Notes: generated by a model not told the origin, from the letters alone. Positions 23,801-31,344 are shown, numbered from the stretch's first letter. The stretch is DNA of 40,376 bases from an uncultured Arsenicibacter sp. (GCF_945952095.1 NZ_CAMFHL010000049.1:1-40376), one strand, 5' to 3'. A program made the numbers and translations.

Positions 23801-24502
23801 GGTATTTTTTTCGCTGACGGTCCAGTATTTGGTGATCAGTTCAAACGGGCGGGCACCGAAGGCATCAACGAAGAACGCCAGGCGCTCATTTTCCACGTCG
23901 CTCAGGAAGCTGCTCGAAATTCCGTAGGCAACGAGCAGCAGAATGGCACCGACAAATGAAATAATGGTAGAACGCGTCAGGGCAGCCAGCGCAAAAATGA
24001 TGGCCCCGCTGATGAAGGTATTCGGAATGGCAAACACCAGAAAGCTGTTTACGTGCGACATCAGCTCCGTCGGCCCGTACCGCTCGGCATCCACCGAACC
24101 GGTTGTCTGCCCGATGAGCGTCCCCAGCATGATACCCAGCGAGATCCCTAAAAATGGAATGAGCGACACGATAAACGAACCCAGAAACCGCCCGGCCAGG
24201 TAATCCAGCTTTTTAATCGGCGACGAAAAGACGATCTGGTTGGTTTTGTAATTGAAATCGCGGATGGCAGCGTTCTGAATAAAGGCCGTTGTCATCAGCA
24301 GGGCAAACAGGCACCACACACCAAACTGATTCTGAACGACATACGGCGCATTTTTGTAGATATTACCGAACGACCCGCCAATCGACACATCATCGGACGC
24401 CGATGCCCAGGCGAACATCAGCACGTTAACCAGCATAAACACGTACACCATCGGCTGTCGCAGCCAGTAGCGCAACTCAAAGGTAAATAGATACCTAAAC
24501 AT
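20879..24502 (-). CDS. ABC-2-type permease fused to an M1-family metallopeptidase
   Basis: A 1,207-residue inner-membrane protein. The first ~590 residues carry two sets of about six hydrophobic segments, in the ABC-2 permease pattern, with a charged cytoplasmic stretch between (RKKKKDHIQEDSPRP). The C-terminal ~600 residues form a periplasmic M1-like peptidase. The zinc site is AHEMGHQWW (His947, Glu948, His951) with the third ligand Glu971 in LSETMAQ, one residue further than the 18-residue spacing I know from typical M1 enzymes. PYSEGIGF replaces the usual GAMEN exopeptidase block, and IHYRKGSVVMYYL supplies the expected Tyr. Its stop codon is followed by the large hairpin at 20790. The ATPase gene (24526-25413) lies 23 nt upstream. 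Together they form an exporter or envelope-processing complex of unknown substrate. Confidence 0.9.
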   Translation of the reverse strand: MFRYLFTFELRYWLRQPMVYVFMLVNVLMFAWASASDDVSIGGSFGNIYKNAPYVVQNQFGVWCLFALLMTTAFIQNAAIRDFNYKTNQIVFSSPIKKLDYLAGRFLGSFIVSLIPFLGISLGIMLGTLIGQTTGSVDAERYGPTELMSHVNSFLVFAIPNTFISGAIIFALAALTRSTIISFVGAILLLVAYGISSSFLSDVENERLAFFVDAFGARPFELITKYWTVSEKNTLSVGLSNPDMLMNRLIWTGVGVGILVFTYFRFSFAERNAVNRKKKKDHIQEDSPRPLFIPLQPLPVIHPQKGTSVAWTQMLRIARSEFWGIITGTAFIVILLAGMLNMGFSLQYSDRFYGLMSYPVTYQVISTIRGTMYVFLIAIIVFYSGSVIWKEREADMDQIYDAMPNRTWTVFMGKLLGLIGMVAVIQAVCILAGIVTQLLKGYTTLELDQYLIEFFAIDLIRFIPLIVLSMLVHTLVNQKYVAFFAFIVVLITNAYIWGPLDVSTNMVQFNASPDYTYSDMNGFGPFVKSFVWFRIYWTLVAALLGMKAILFWVRGRDSSWASRFRTARLHFSGTNAAITAGLSCALILCGGFIFYNTKVINSFESDDDQEERQVSYEQKYKKYQGIPQPRISNVKYTIDVYPEERNLSVKGDFVLVNRSSFPIDSVHIVYPNERKYTLSIDRAKLAMNDSVLQYQIYKLSPALAPGDSVHLRYTMLKETNGFENEVTFTKQINQNGSFFDNSDIAPMIGYQDGFEIGDKNKRKEHGLKEKDRMPQLARNCTDKCMNTYISNNSDWVMVETVISTSGDQMAVAPGSLLKEWTKTENGQTRKYYHYKLDHPSLNFYSFISARYEVAREKWNGIDVEVYYDKKHPYNVKNMLSSVKKSLAYYTQNFGPYYHKQARIIEFPRYASFAQAFPGTMPYSEGIGFIAKIDPEKDIDMVYYVVAHEMGHQWWAHQVVGADMQGATMLSETMAQYSALMVMEKEYGKDRMKKFLKYEMDRYLGDRGTESVKEVPLEKVENQGYIHYRKGSVVMYYLKEMIGEKAVNNALHELVQNYAYRRPPYPNAYALVDLFRKNTPDSLQYVITDLFEEMTVFNNRALSASYKKRPDGQFEVTVAVQSEKFRADQYGNEKPVTLNDWIDVGVYGRPADGKEQGKLLAIRREKMKKKDSTYTFVVKEEPYQAGIDPISFLVDRVPDDNLKKVEKL

Positions 24503-24525
24503 GTTGTTCCAGAGCGGGTTATGGA

Positions 24526-25413
24526 TTACGCATGATTAGAAATAGTCGAGAAGAAGACGTCTTCGAGGTCAGGCTGAGCCAGTTCGAAGCCATTCGCCGG
24601 TACATCTTCACTGTAGATGTGAATCAGCGGTTTGCCGGCAACCAGCTTGTTCGAAATTAGCGAATACTGTTCAGCGTATCCGGCGAGTTCGGCTTTTTCG
24701 ATGGATTTCTGCCAGATTTTACCGTCCAGCATCGTAACCGAGTCGAGCGGAGAGCCGCTGTAGAGCACCTTGCCACGGTGAATAATGGCCATGTTCCGGC
24801 ACAGTTCCATCACATCCTGTACGATGTGCGTCGACAGGATAACGATCACATTTTCACCGATTTCAGACAGCAGGTTGTAGAACCGGTTGCGTTCGCCCGG
24901 ATCGAGGCCGGCCGTTGGTTCATCCACAATAATCAGTTTCGGGTTGCCGATCAGGGCCTGAGCGATGCCAAAGCGTTGTTTCATCCCGCCCGAATAGCTG
25001 CTGACTGCCTTTTTGCGGTGTTCGTAGAGGTTTACCCGCTGCAGCAGGGCATCCACCAGTTCCTTCCGCTCCTTGCTACTGGTAATGCCCTTCAGCACGG
25101 CCAGGTAATCGAGCAGGTCAGTAGCGGCGACTTTCGGATACACCCCGAACTCCTGCGGCAGATAGCCGAGGACCTGCCGGATGGCTTCCTTATCGTTCAG
25201 GACATCGATGCTGTCGGCACCGGAACTCCCCAGAAAGGCCGTGCCGCTGTCGGCATCCTGTAGCGTAGCCAGCGTCCGCATCAGCGTTGACTTACCGGCA
25301 CCGTTCTGCCCGAGCAGGCCGTACATGCCGGTCGGGATGGTCAGGGAAACATTGTCGAGGGCTTTAACCCCGTTCGAATAGGTCTTCGAAAGGTTCTGAA
25401 TCGTAAGCTGCAT
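24526..25413 (-). CDS. ABC transporter ATP-binding subunit
   Basis: The ATPase partner of the permease/M1 fusion. It has 295 residues from the ATG at 25413; a frame start at 25443 would overlap the promoter element. Walker A is GQNGAGKST (Lys41), the signature SYSGGMKQR (141-146 region), Walker B LIIVDEPTAGLDPGER (Asp164, Glu165) and the switch His196 in LSTHIVQD. The C-terminal part after residue 230 has the regulatory extension seen in ABC-2 ATPases of the CcmA/NatA type. It is the first gene of a two-gene operon that reads into the fusion protein 23 nt later. A TATATTTG element lies about 28 bp upstream. Confidence 0.93.
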   Translation of the reverse strand: MQLTIQNLSKTYSNGVKALDNVSLTIPTGMYGLLGQNGAGKSTLMRTLATLQDADSGTAFLGSSGADSIDVLNDKEAIRQVLGYLPQEFGVYPKVAATDLLDYLAVLKGITSSKERKELVDALLQRVNLYEHRKKAVSSYSGGMKQRFGIAQALIGNPKLIIVDEPTAGLDPGERNRFYNLLSEIGENVIVILSTHIVQDVMELCRNMAIIHRGKVLYSGSPLDSVTMLDGKIWQKSIEKAELAGYAEQYSLISNKLVAGKPLIHIYSEDVPANGFELAQPDLEDVFFSTISNHA

Positions 25414-25440
25414 GTAGTTGGGTAAGGTTTTCGCGTTAAA

Positions 25441-25448
25441 CAAATATA
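25441..25448 (-). promoter_or_regulatory. -7 promoter element of the ABC/M1 operon
   Basis: The minus strand reads TATATTTG, an exact TAnnTTTG match, 28 bp before the ATPase start. No TTG is at -33, so strength is uncertain. Confidence 0.5.
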
Positions 25449-25566
25449 ACCCAACCAGCTATTCAGGGTACCTTTTTGTAGTTAAAAGGTTTGATTGATG
25501 GCTAAATGGTCATCAACCGCCCACTGCCATCAATCAAACCGTCGCTCTTTCATTATATAAACTGCC

Positions 25567-26181
25567 TTATTGACCCTGCGACAGTGCCAGCGACCGCTCA
25601 ACGGCCTTACTGTCGTGTGCATCCAGCTGACCTGATTGCAATGAACTGATCACAGCGTTGGTCGGGGCGATCAGGATGATTTTCACATCGGCCCTATAGG
25701 TCAGCAGTGGTTGACGCGAATTGGTAGTACTGAGCAACTTTGCCTGAATCCGGATCTTATCGGTCAGATTCTGCGCCGAGGTTTCGATGGTATACCCCCC
25801 GGCAGGTGCGTCGGTGATCGCATTAAACCGGATTGAACTCAGCGTCCAGTTATTCAGCAAATCTTTCAGATACACCAGCACTGCTCCCTGGTCTGCGAGC
25901 TCCGTATATTTTTCCGGCTTCAGCTCCTTATATCCGGCTACCACGTATCGTTTAGTGGCCTCATCGAACTGCGGCTCGCAGCAGACCGCAAACTGCTGGT
26001 CTTTATAGACATAACTCCAGGCATTTACTGTTCCCGGAACCCCTGGTTCGCCCTGATCGCCTTTCTGGCCCTGATCACCCTTTGGGCCCTGCGCCCCCGG
26101 ATCGCCTTTGGGCCCCGGTTCCTGTTGACAGGCCAGCACGCCGATCAGGCAGAGCAGCCCTAAAACTGACAGTTTTTTCAT
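25567..26181 (-). CDS. Lipoprotein with a short collagen-like repeat
   Basis: A 204-residue surface or periplasmic lipoprotein: signal MKKLSVLGLLCLIGVLAC with lipidation Cys18. Residues 23-49 are nine Gly-X-Y triplets (GPKGDPGAQGPKGDQGQKG and on to GEPGVPG), a collagen-like stalk. The remaining ~155 residues form a compact domain with a CC pair (FAVCCEP) and beta-rich segments (VLVYLKDLLNNWTLSSIRF, GYTIETSAQNLTDKIRIQAKL). Collagen-like bacterial lipoproteins are known, but their role is usually unclear; here the stalk is short, so a spacer is more likely than a triple-helical fibre. It stands alone, with the operator-like palindrome at 26248-26263 ahead of it. Confidence 0.85.
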   Translation of the reverse strand: MKKLSVLGLLCLIGVLACQQEPGPKGDPGAQGPKGDQGQKGDQGEPGVPGTVNAWSYVYKDQQFAVCCEPQFDEATKRYVVAGYKELKPEKYTELADQGAVLVYLKDLLNNWTLSSIRFNAITDAPAGGYTIETSAQNLTDKIRIQAKLLSTTNSRQPLLTYRADVKIILIAPTNAVISSLQSGQLDAHDSKAVERSLALSQGQ

Positions 26182-26247
26182 CGTTCTTTAGGTTGTTTAT
26201 GATGTAAAACTGCATTACCTACCAGCCCGTTCGTAAGGGATTTTTAC

Positions 26248-26263
26248 CAAATTGCGCAATTTG
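26248..26263. promoter_or_regulatory. Perfect 16-bp palindrome, operator or hairpin
   Basis: caaattgcgcaatttg is fully self-complementary. It lies 67 bp upstream of the collagen-like lipoprotein and 57 bp after the MFS stop codon. It could be an operator for the lipoprotein gene or a weak hairpin at the end of the eight-gene operon. No T-run follows on the minus strand. Confidence 0.5.
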
Positions 26264-26319
26264 ATGACTGAACTGTGTGCGTCGGCTACTGAATTGTACG
26301 GAGCCGAAAGATGGACCAG

Positions 26320-27600
26320 TCACTCTGCCGGTTCGGTCAGGGCTTCATTTTTTACAAACGGCCCGATCCAGATCAGCATGATAGCGAGCCCGATCAGCGC
26401 TAACGCACCAAAGCCGAAAAAGAGCAGGTTATAGGCCGTATGGTAGCCGAGCGGTCCTGCGTAGGTTTTGAGCGTTAATCCGGATAGTGCCTGAAACAAT
26501 GCCCCGCCCAGGCCCGTGCCGACACACGCCATGCCCCATACCGAGGCTGCTGCGTTCTGCGGCACCACATCGGCCGGGACTGCCAGGGCGTTGGCGGTAA
26601 AGGCAGTATAGCCGAAACCGGCAAAACCAAACACAAGCAGCGCCGACAGCGGCGAACTGATCACCAGCGGCCCCGCCAGCAGCGAAATGCCCATGATCAG
26701 CCCGGCAAGGGTAATCGCTAAACGCCGCGCCGCCGGAATAGCTACTCCTTTTTTGATAATGTACTGGGTAAAATAACCGCCGACCAGATTACCGGCATCG
26801 GCGATAATAAAGGGAATTGTCGCAAACCAGCCGATCTGTTTCAGGTCCCAGTGATGGACATCGACCAGATAGCGGCCAATCCAGAACGTAACAAAATACC
26901 ATACCGGATCCATGAAGGTTTTTGCCAGCGTAAAGACGATGACAAACCGGCTCCGGAGTAACCGCCAGGGCGAAACCGGCTTCTGTTTAACCGGCTCTTC
27001 CGTTGTTTGCGGGGTATAGTAAATAAACCAGTAGACCACCAGCCACAGGTACCCGAATGCGGCCAGAATCACGAAGGTTGCCTGCCAGCCGTAGGCCACG
27101 CCCAGATACGCGACCATGGGCGGTACGAGCACCGCCCCCAGGGCCGAACCGCTGTTGAAAATACCGGAAGCCGTTGAGCGCTCATGGGCCGGAAACCACT
27201 CATTTGTCAGTTTGATGGCGGCAGGCCAGTTACCGGCCTCCCCAATGCCTAACATAAACCGGCAGATACCGAACTGGAGCGGTGTGGTGGCAAAGGCATG
27301 TATCAGCCCGGCAGTGGTCCAGAAAGCCATGCACAGGGCATACCCGATCCGCGTGCCGAGCCGGTCAATGACGAACCCCGAAAAGGCATTCGACAGCATA
27401 TACGCCACAAAAAAAGCCGTTGCAATGTAGCCGAATGCCTCATCCGGAATCATTTTCCGGAGCTCCCCGTCGGCACTTAAATAGTTAAACGCCAGCCGGT
27501 GAACGTAATTAAGAACGGTAGCCAGAAAGGCCATGAAAATCATGACCCATCTGATCCGCAAAGGCTTATGCAGGACATTTCGGGCAAGCACGTTTTCCAT
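26320..27600 (-). CDS. MFS sugar-acid permease (ExuT/ACS family)
   Basis: An inner-membrane proton symporter for sugar acids such as hexuronates, galactonate or other aldonates. It has 426 residues with about 12 hydrophobic segments. The anion:cation symporter signature is clear: RFMLGIGEAGNWPAAIKLTNEWFPAHERSTASGIFNSGSALGA, which contains the GNWPAAIK block of ExuT-type proteins. It is the last gene of the eight-gene minus-strand locus, 52 nt after the AraD1 gene. A sugar-acid importer next to a sugar-acid dehydratase is strong context for substrate class. The exact substrate is unknown; the enolase neighbour suggests an aldonate such as rhamnonate. Confidence 0.92.
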   Translation of the reverse strand: MENVLARNVLHKPLRIRWVMIFMAFLATVLNYVHRLAFNYLSADGELRKMIPDEAFGYIATAFFVAYMLSNAFSGFVIDRLGTRIGYALCMAFWTTAGLIHAFATTPLQFGICRFMLGIGEAGNWPAAIKLTNEWFPAHERSTASGIFNSGSALGAVLVPPMVAYLGVAYGWQATFVILAAFGYLWLVVYWFIYYTPQTTEEPVKQKPVSPWRLLRSRFVIVFTLAKTFMDPVWYFVTFWIGRYLVDVHHWDLKQIGWFATIPFIIADAGNLVGGYFTQYIIKKGVAIPAARRLAITLAGLIMGISLLAGPLVISSPLSALLVFGFAGFGYTAFTANALAVPADVVPQNAAASVWGMACVGTGLGGALFQALSGLTLKTYAGPLGYHTAYNLLFFGFGALALIGLAIMLIWIGPFVKNEALTEPAE

Positions 27601-27652
27601 AACAGAGAAAAGAAAGGTTGAGGTGAGCAGGAATCGTCAGGTACAGGTGTTG

Positions 27653-28660
27653 TTACAGCGTCCGGACAGGAATCAGCGCTTCGGCAGTCTGTTCTGTCGC
27701 CAGCGGATTGACCAGCGGCCGGCCCATGCCCTGCCAGTGTACGGCCATGGTATCGCCCGGTTCCAGGCGGATACCGTTGCCGAAGCTGAACGCATCGGCT
27801 CCGAAAAAGTGTACATGCGCCTGCCCCGGTACCCGGTGCGACGCATATTTAAACTGGTGATATTCGAGATTCTGCAGGTTATGGGCCATGGTCGTTTCCC
27901 CCGTCTGTACCGGCGACGACCAGATGGTTGCCTCTCCGCGCTTCACACTGACCGTCCCCGCAACACCCGAAAAATCATCGGTAATGACCAGTTCCGGACC
28001 GATAGCACACTGCCGGATTTTGGACGGGGCCAGATAGAGGTAATTTTTCTTCTCCATTACGTGGTCCGAGAACTCATTGCCGGTACAGAACCCAATCCGG
28101 CAGGGCTGCCCGTCAGCGCTGACGATATACACCCCGGCTACCTCCGGTTCTTCGCCGCCGTCATTCCCGTAGGCAGGCACGACGAGCGACTCCCCGTGGG
28201 CGCGCAGCACAGCACCATTGCCCTTGTAAAACCACTCCGGCTGTACCCCGATCTGGCCAGGCCTCGGGCTACCGCCTTCGAGTCCCCACTGGTACATCTG
28301 CATGCTGTCGGTAGGCGTCGTCACGGTGTCGCCGTGCATCATCTGCCGGTTCAGGGCGCTGTTTTTATGGGTCAGACCGGTTCCCGTAACCATGCAGCAC
28401 AGCGGATTGCCGGGATGGTCAAAGGCCGGCAACAGGTGCCAGTCTGCGGTTCCGTCGTAGACCGCATCGTACGGAATCGCGTCATTGCTCTGCCGTTCCT
28501 GAATAAGAACGTTCAATGACTTATCCGCAGCCATTGCGTCCAGGGCGAGCTGATATACCGAGGTGGTATCAGTCAGAAAATATAAACATGGTTCGTCTAC
28601 CCGTGCTACCCGCCGATGACCTGTAGCATCGGCAAGCTGCACCAGCCGTATTGATTCCAT
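27653..28660 (-). CDS. AraD1/GguC-type protein of the FAH superfamily
   Basis: A 335-residue cytoplasmic protein. The C-terminal two thirds have the fumarylacetoacetate-hydrolase-like fold with its metal site: Glu171 and Glu173 in GGEEPEVAGVYIV, and Asp199 in GNEFSDHVMEKKN. The motif VTGTGLTHKNSA (about 91-102) matches the AraD1/GguC group. Members of the FAH fold act late in non-phosphorylated sugar-acid breakdown, either as dehydratases of 2-keto-3-deoxy acids or as hydrolases that split 2,4-diketo-3-deoxy acids to pyruvate and a hydroxy acid (the LRA6 type in L-rhamnose degradation). It follows the SDR gene by 31 nt, which fits the diketo-hydrolase route. Which of the two activities it has cannot be read from sequence. 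Confidence 0.88.
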   Translation of the reverse strand: MESIRLVQLADATGHRRVARVDEPCLYFLTDTTSVYQLALDAMAADKSLNVLIQERQSNDAIPYDAVYDGTADWHLLPAFDHPGNPLCCMVTGTGLTHKNSALNRQMMHGDTVTTPTDSMQMYQWGLEGGSPRPGQIGVQPEWFYKGNGAVLRAHGESLVVPAYGNDGGEEPEVAGVYIVSADGQPCRIGFCTGNEFSDHVMEKKNYLYLAPSKIRQCAIGPELVITDDFSGVAGTVSVKRGEATIWSSPVQTGETTMAHNLQNLEYHQFKYASHRVPGQAHVHFFGADAFSFGNGIRLEPGDTMAVHWQGMGRPLVNPLATEQTAEALIPVRTL

Positions 28661-28691
28661 AATACAATCAGGTTACTTTAGTTGGTTTAGT

Positions 28692-29483
28692 TTACTGGGT
28701 TACCCATCCGCCATCGACCGAAAAGCAGGCCCCTGTCACATAACTGGATGCCCGGCTGGCCAGGTACAGCGCCATACCGCTGATTTCGTGGAGTTCGCCC
28801 CAGCGTCCCATCGGGATTTTAGCAATGAATGCCTCGTATTTTTCGGGGTCCTGCAGCAGCGGCAGGTTCAGGTCAGTCGCAAACGGTCCGGGCAGAATGG
28901 CATTTACCGTGATGCCTTCCTTGGCCACCTCCATCGCCAGGGCACGGGTCAATTGCAGAATCGCTCCCTTGCTGGTTGCATAGGGTGTCCGTTCCGGTAT
29001 GGCCGTCAGCGCCAGCATCGACCCGATATTGATAATCCTGCCGTAGCCGTTTTTTTTCATATCGGGGATCACCTCCCGGCAAGCCAGCCACGTACCGGCC
29101 ACATTCACCTGCTGTACTTTATTAAAATCACTAAGTGACAGATTTTCAATGGCACCGCGGATATTAATACCGGCCGAATTGATCAGTATATCCACTTTGC
29201 CGAAGCAGTTAATGGTTTCCCGCACGGCCCGTTTGACACTCTGTTCGGCTGTCACATCACAGACGGTACTGATACAGTCGATGCCGTACGCAGCTTTGAG
29301 AGCCGATTCGGATTGGAGATTGGTTGCCTCGTCCCGCGCCGCAATCACAATGTTAGCCCCCGCCTCGGCCAGCCCCTGTGCCATCGACAACCCAAGTCCG
29401 CGGTTGCCGCCAATGACAAGCGCCGTCTGGCCCTGTAGTTTGAATAAATCCAGAATACTCCGTTCGGTCGTTACCTGTTCCAT
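28692..29483 (-). CDS. SDR-family oxidoreductase, probable sugar-acid dehydrogenase
   Basis: A classical short-chain dehydrogenase of 263 residues. The cofactor loop is IGGNRGLG (24-31), the NAG-like motif INSAG is near 101-105, and the catalytic residues are Ser155 (INIGSML), Tyr168 and Lys172 (PYATSK). The C-terminus is VTGACFSVDGGW. It resembles the gluconate 5-dehydrogenase/KduD and LRA5 groups. In the operon it lies between the dehydratase and the FAH-fold gene, so the natural reading is oxidation of a 2-keto-3-deoxy-aldonate to its 2,4-diketo form, as LRA5 does for L-rhamnonate. Oxidation of an aldose or an aldonate before the dehydratase step is the alternative. Confidence 0.9.
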   Translation of the reverse strand: MEQVTTERSILDLFKLQGQTALVIGGNRGLGLSMAQGLAEAGANIVIAARDEATNLQSESALKAAYGIDCISTVCDVTAEQSVKRAVRETINCFGKVDILINSAGINIRGAIENLSLSDFNKVQQVNVAGTWLACREVIPDMKKNGYGRIINIGSMLALTAIPERTPYATSKGAILQLTRALAMEVAKEGITVNAILPGPFATDLNLPLLQDPEKYEAFIAKIPMGRWGELHEISGMALYLASRASSYVTGACFSVDGGWVTQ

Positions 29484-29506
29484 ATGCGTAAATGGGCGAT
29501 AAAGGG

Positions 29507-30676
29507 TTAGTCGATAATCGTAAAGTGCTCCAGTCCTTCCGTTTTCAGGGTCAGTCCCATGCCTGGTTTGTGGTCGTCGAGCTGTAGCTTACCGTTTTCG
29601 GCAATGGCCTCCCCATCGAAAATGTACCAGAACATTTCGTTGCCTACTTCAATATCAGTCTTCGGAAAATACTCGGCCATCGGACAGGCAAACGAACTCA
29701 TGACCACGTGCAGGTTATGCATCTGCCCTCCGTGCGGAATGACTTCAATGCCGTGCGGCAGGGCCATGTTGCAGATTTTCTGCGCTTCGGTAAATCCGCC
29801 GACGCGGTTGGTATCAAACTGAAATATATCCAGTGCGCCGGTCTGGAGCAGATCATGGAATCCGTAGCGGGTATATTCATGTTCGCCCCCCGAAATCGGG
29901 ATGTCGGTATACTGCTTCAGTTTAGCGAAATTGTGGATTTCATCGGGCAGCAGCAGTTCTTCGACCCAGCGGAGATTATAGGGTTCGAGTTGTTTAAGCA
30001 ATTGCCGGGCATAGGCAAAGTTAAAGCCCATATACGCTTCCAGCATGATGTTGACATCATCGCCGACGGTTTCCCGCACTACCCGGACCATTTCTACGTT
30101 TTTCTTCAGACCCGCCAGTCCATCGGTCAGCGGGTAGCCGCAGCGGAGTTTCATCCCGGTAAAACCCTGAGCCTTATAGTGGGCGGCTTCCGCCTGCAGG
30201 CTGTCCAGATCACGGGTATACAACCGGCTGTAGTAGGTTTCGATAGCGGGTTTGGTCCGGCCGCCAAGGAGCATGAAAACCGGTTGTCCAAAGACCTTTC
30301 CCTTAATGTCCCACAGGGCAATGTCCAGCGCACTGATGGCGGCGATTACCGCCCCTTTCCGGCCATAGGCCACACTGGAGCGGTACATTTTTTCAAACAG
30401 GTATTCCGTATTCAGCGGATTTTCACCGATGAGCAGCGGGGCCAGTTTACTGTCGATAATCGTCTTCGTCACATCGGGGCTTAGCCCTGCATTACCGATC
30501 CCGATCAGCCCGTCGTCGGTTTCAACTTCGACCACCAGCCAGCTGAAGAAGCGGAAGGCGGCCTGCGAATCCTGTTGAAAATGAAGCGGACTCAGGGGAG
30601 TGGCAAAAATGGTATTCTGAGTAATAACGGGGCCATGCCACTGATAAAGTCTGGCCCTGACGTGACGGATTTTCAT
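29507..30676 (-). CDS. Enolase-superfamily sugar-acid dehydratase, L-rhamnonate-dehydratase-like
   Basis: A 389-residue mandelate-racemase-type dehydratase that would turn an aldonate into a 2-keto-3-deoxy acid. The N-terminal capping domain is residues about 1-125; the barrel follows. Expected metal ligands are Glu213 (MLEAYMG), Glu239 or Glu240 (WVEELLLPDE) and Glu265 (SGGEHE). The catalytic pair is Asp288 (FQFDTNRVGG) and His315 (VIPHGGQMH). The EHEYTRYGF, QFDTNRVGG and PHGGQMHNLHVV blocks line up by eye with E. coli RhmD (EHEATRWGF, PHGSS). RhmD has Asp where this protein has Glu213. Length is normal. It comes 12 nt after the XRE-cupin gene and 23 nt before the SDR. Enolase-family membership is sure; rhamnonate specificity is a best guess. 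Confidence 0.88.
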   Translation of the reverse strand: MKIRHVRARLYQWHGPVITQNTIFATPLSPLHFQQDSQAAFRFFSWLVVEVETDDGLIGIGNAGLSPDVTKTIIDSKLAPLLIGENPLNTEYLFEKMYRSSVAYGRKGAVIAAISALDIALWDIKGKVFGQPVFMLLGGRTKPAIETYYSRLYTRDLDSLQAEAAHYKAQGFTGMKLRCGYPLTDGLAGLKKNVEMVRVVRETVGDDVNIMLEAYMGFNFAYARQLLKQLEPYNLRWVEELLLPDEIHNFAKLKQYTDIPISGGEHEYTRYGFHDLLQTGALDIFQFDTNRVGGFTEAQKICNMALPHGIEVIPHGGQMHNLHVVMSSFACPMAEYFPKTDIEVGNEMFWYIFDGEAIAENGKLQLDDHKPGMGLTLKTEGLEHFTIID

Positions 30677-30688
30677 GTCAATTATCGG

Positions 30689-31249
30689 TTATACAAATAT
30701 GTCCAGATAGGTCACCTCATCGGAAACCGGCTGGATGCCGTGCTTCAGCGAGGAGTTGAAATAAAGGCTGTCGCCTTCTTTGAGTTGGTATTCGATTTCG
30801 CCAACCTGCATTTTCATCTGTCCGCGGATAACGTAAATAAATTCTTCGCCTTCGTGTGACAGTTCATGCGTTTTGACTTCCCCTTTCCGGCCGACAAACA
30901 GGAACGGCTGCATCTTTTTCTCGTGATACTCAGAGGCATACGGATAGATGTAATAGCCCTTGTCGGTCTGGGTCAGGCTGCTTTCTGCCTTCTGCCGCGA
31001 GGTCACGATGGCATTCAGCCAGCCGTCGTGTTCCAGTAAATTGGAGATGGATGTGCCCAGCGTATTTGCAATTTTGACCAGTGCCGCCACCGACGGCACG
31101 GTCTTATTGTTCTCGATCTTTGAGATCATACTCTTAGACAATCCACTGGCATCCGCAATTTCCTGAAGGGTACGGTTCTGATTAATACGTAAGATTTTGA
31201 TGCGATCGCCGAGGTTTAGCTTTGTGCTGTCGTTATCAATGGTAACCAT
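30689..31249 (-). CDS. XRE-family regulator with C-terminal cupin (likely locus repressor)
   Basis: A 186-residue ligand-responsive DNA-binding protein. Residues about 12-70 form the XRE helix-turn-helix (RTLQEIADASGLSKSMISKIENNKTVPS). Residues about 110-186 form a cupin, with metal-site candidates His128 (VKTHELSHEGEEF, which also has His132 and the EE pair) and His170 (SSLKHGI). XRE-cupin proteins commonly sense a small metabolite and regulate its own catabolic operon. It sits between the uptake/hydrolysis genes and the catabolic genes. Its start codon is preceded by only 7 nt by a 37-bp nested dyad whose core, GTTCAA-N5-TTGAAC, is the same as the palindrome at the susC promoter. I infer autorepression and control of the whole locus, probably released by a sugar acid. 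Confidence 0.92.
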   Translation of the reverse strand: MVTIDNDSTKLNLGDRIKILRINQNRTLQEIADASGLSKSMISKIENNKTVPSVAALVKIANTLGTSISNLLEHDGWLNAIVTSRQKAESSLTQTDKGYYIYPYASEYHEKKMQPFLFVGRKGEVKTHELSHEGEEFIYVIRGQMKMQVGEIEYQLKEGDSLYFNSSLKHGIQPVSDEVTYLDIFV

Positions 31250-31256
31250 ATTCTCT

Positions 31257-31293
31257 GTTTACTTATGTTCAATAAAGTTGAACGAAAGTAAAC
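31257..31293. promoter_or_regulatory. 37-bp nested dyad, operator for the XRE-cupin gene
   Basis: Perfect nested symmetry: outer arms gtttactt (31257-31264) and aagtaaac (31286-31293), 2-nt spacers, inner arms gttcaa (31267-31272) and ttgaac (31278-31283), and a 5-nt centre. It lies just before the start codon of the XRE-cupin gene and shares its TTCAA-N5-TTGAA core with the palindrome at the susC promoter. Another copy of gtttact is at 31310-31316. Confidence 0.82.
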
Positions 31294-31344
31294 AATTTTC
31301 GGCATCACTGTTTACTCGTCGCGACAAAGCCTCCTCCGGCAATC

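Noticed and set aside
24526..25413. The ABC ATPase as the exporter of the GG-leader peptide.
   Set aside because: It has no C39 peptidase domain and is paired with the permease/M1 fusion; any link to the peptide is speculative.
27533..28519. A long plus-strand open frame (328 codons) opposite the MFS and AraD1 genes.
   Set aside because: It spans two well-recognised genes on the other strand and has the Arg/Pro/His-rich composition of an antisense shadow.
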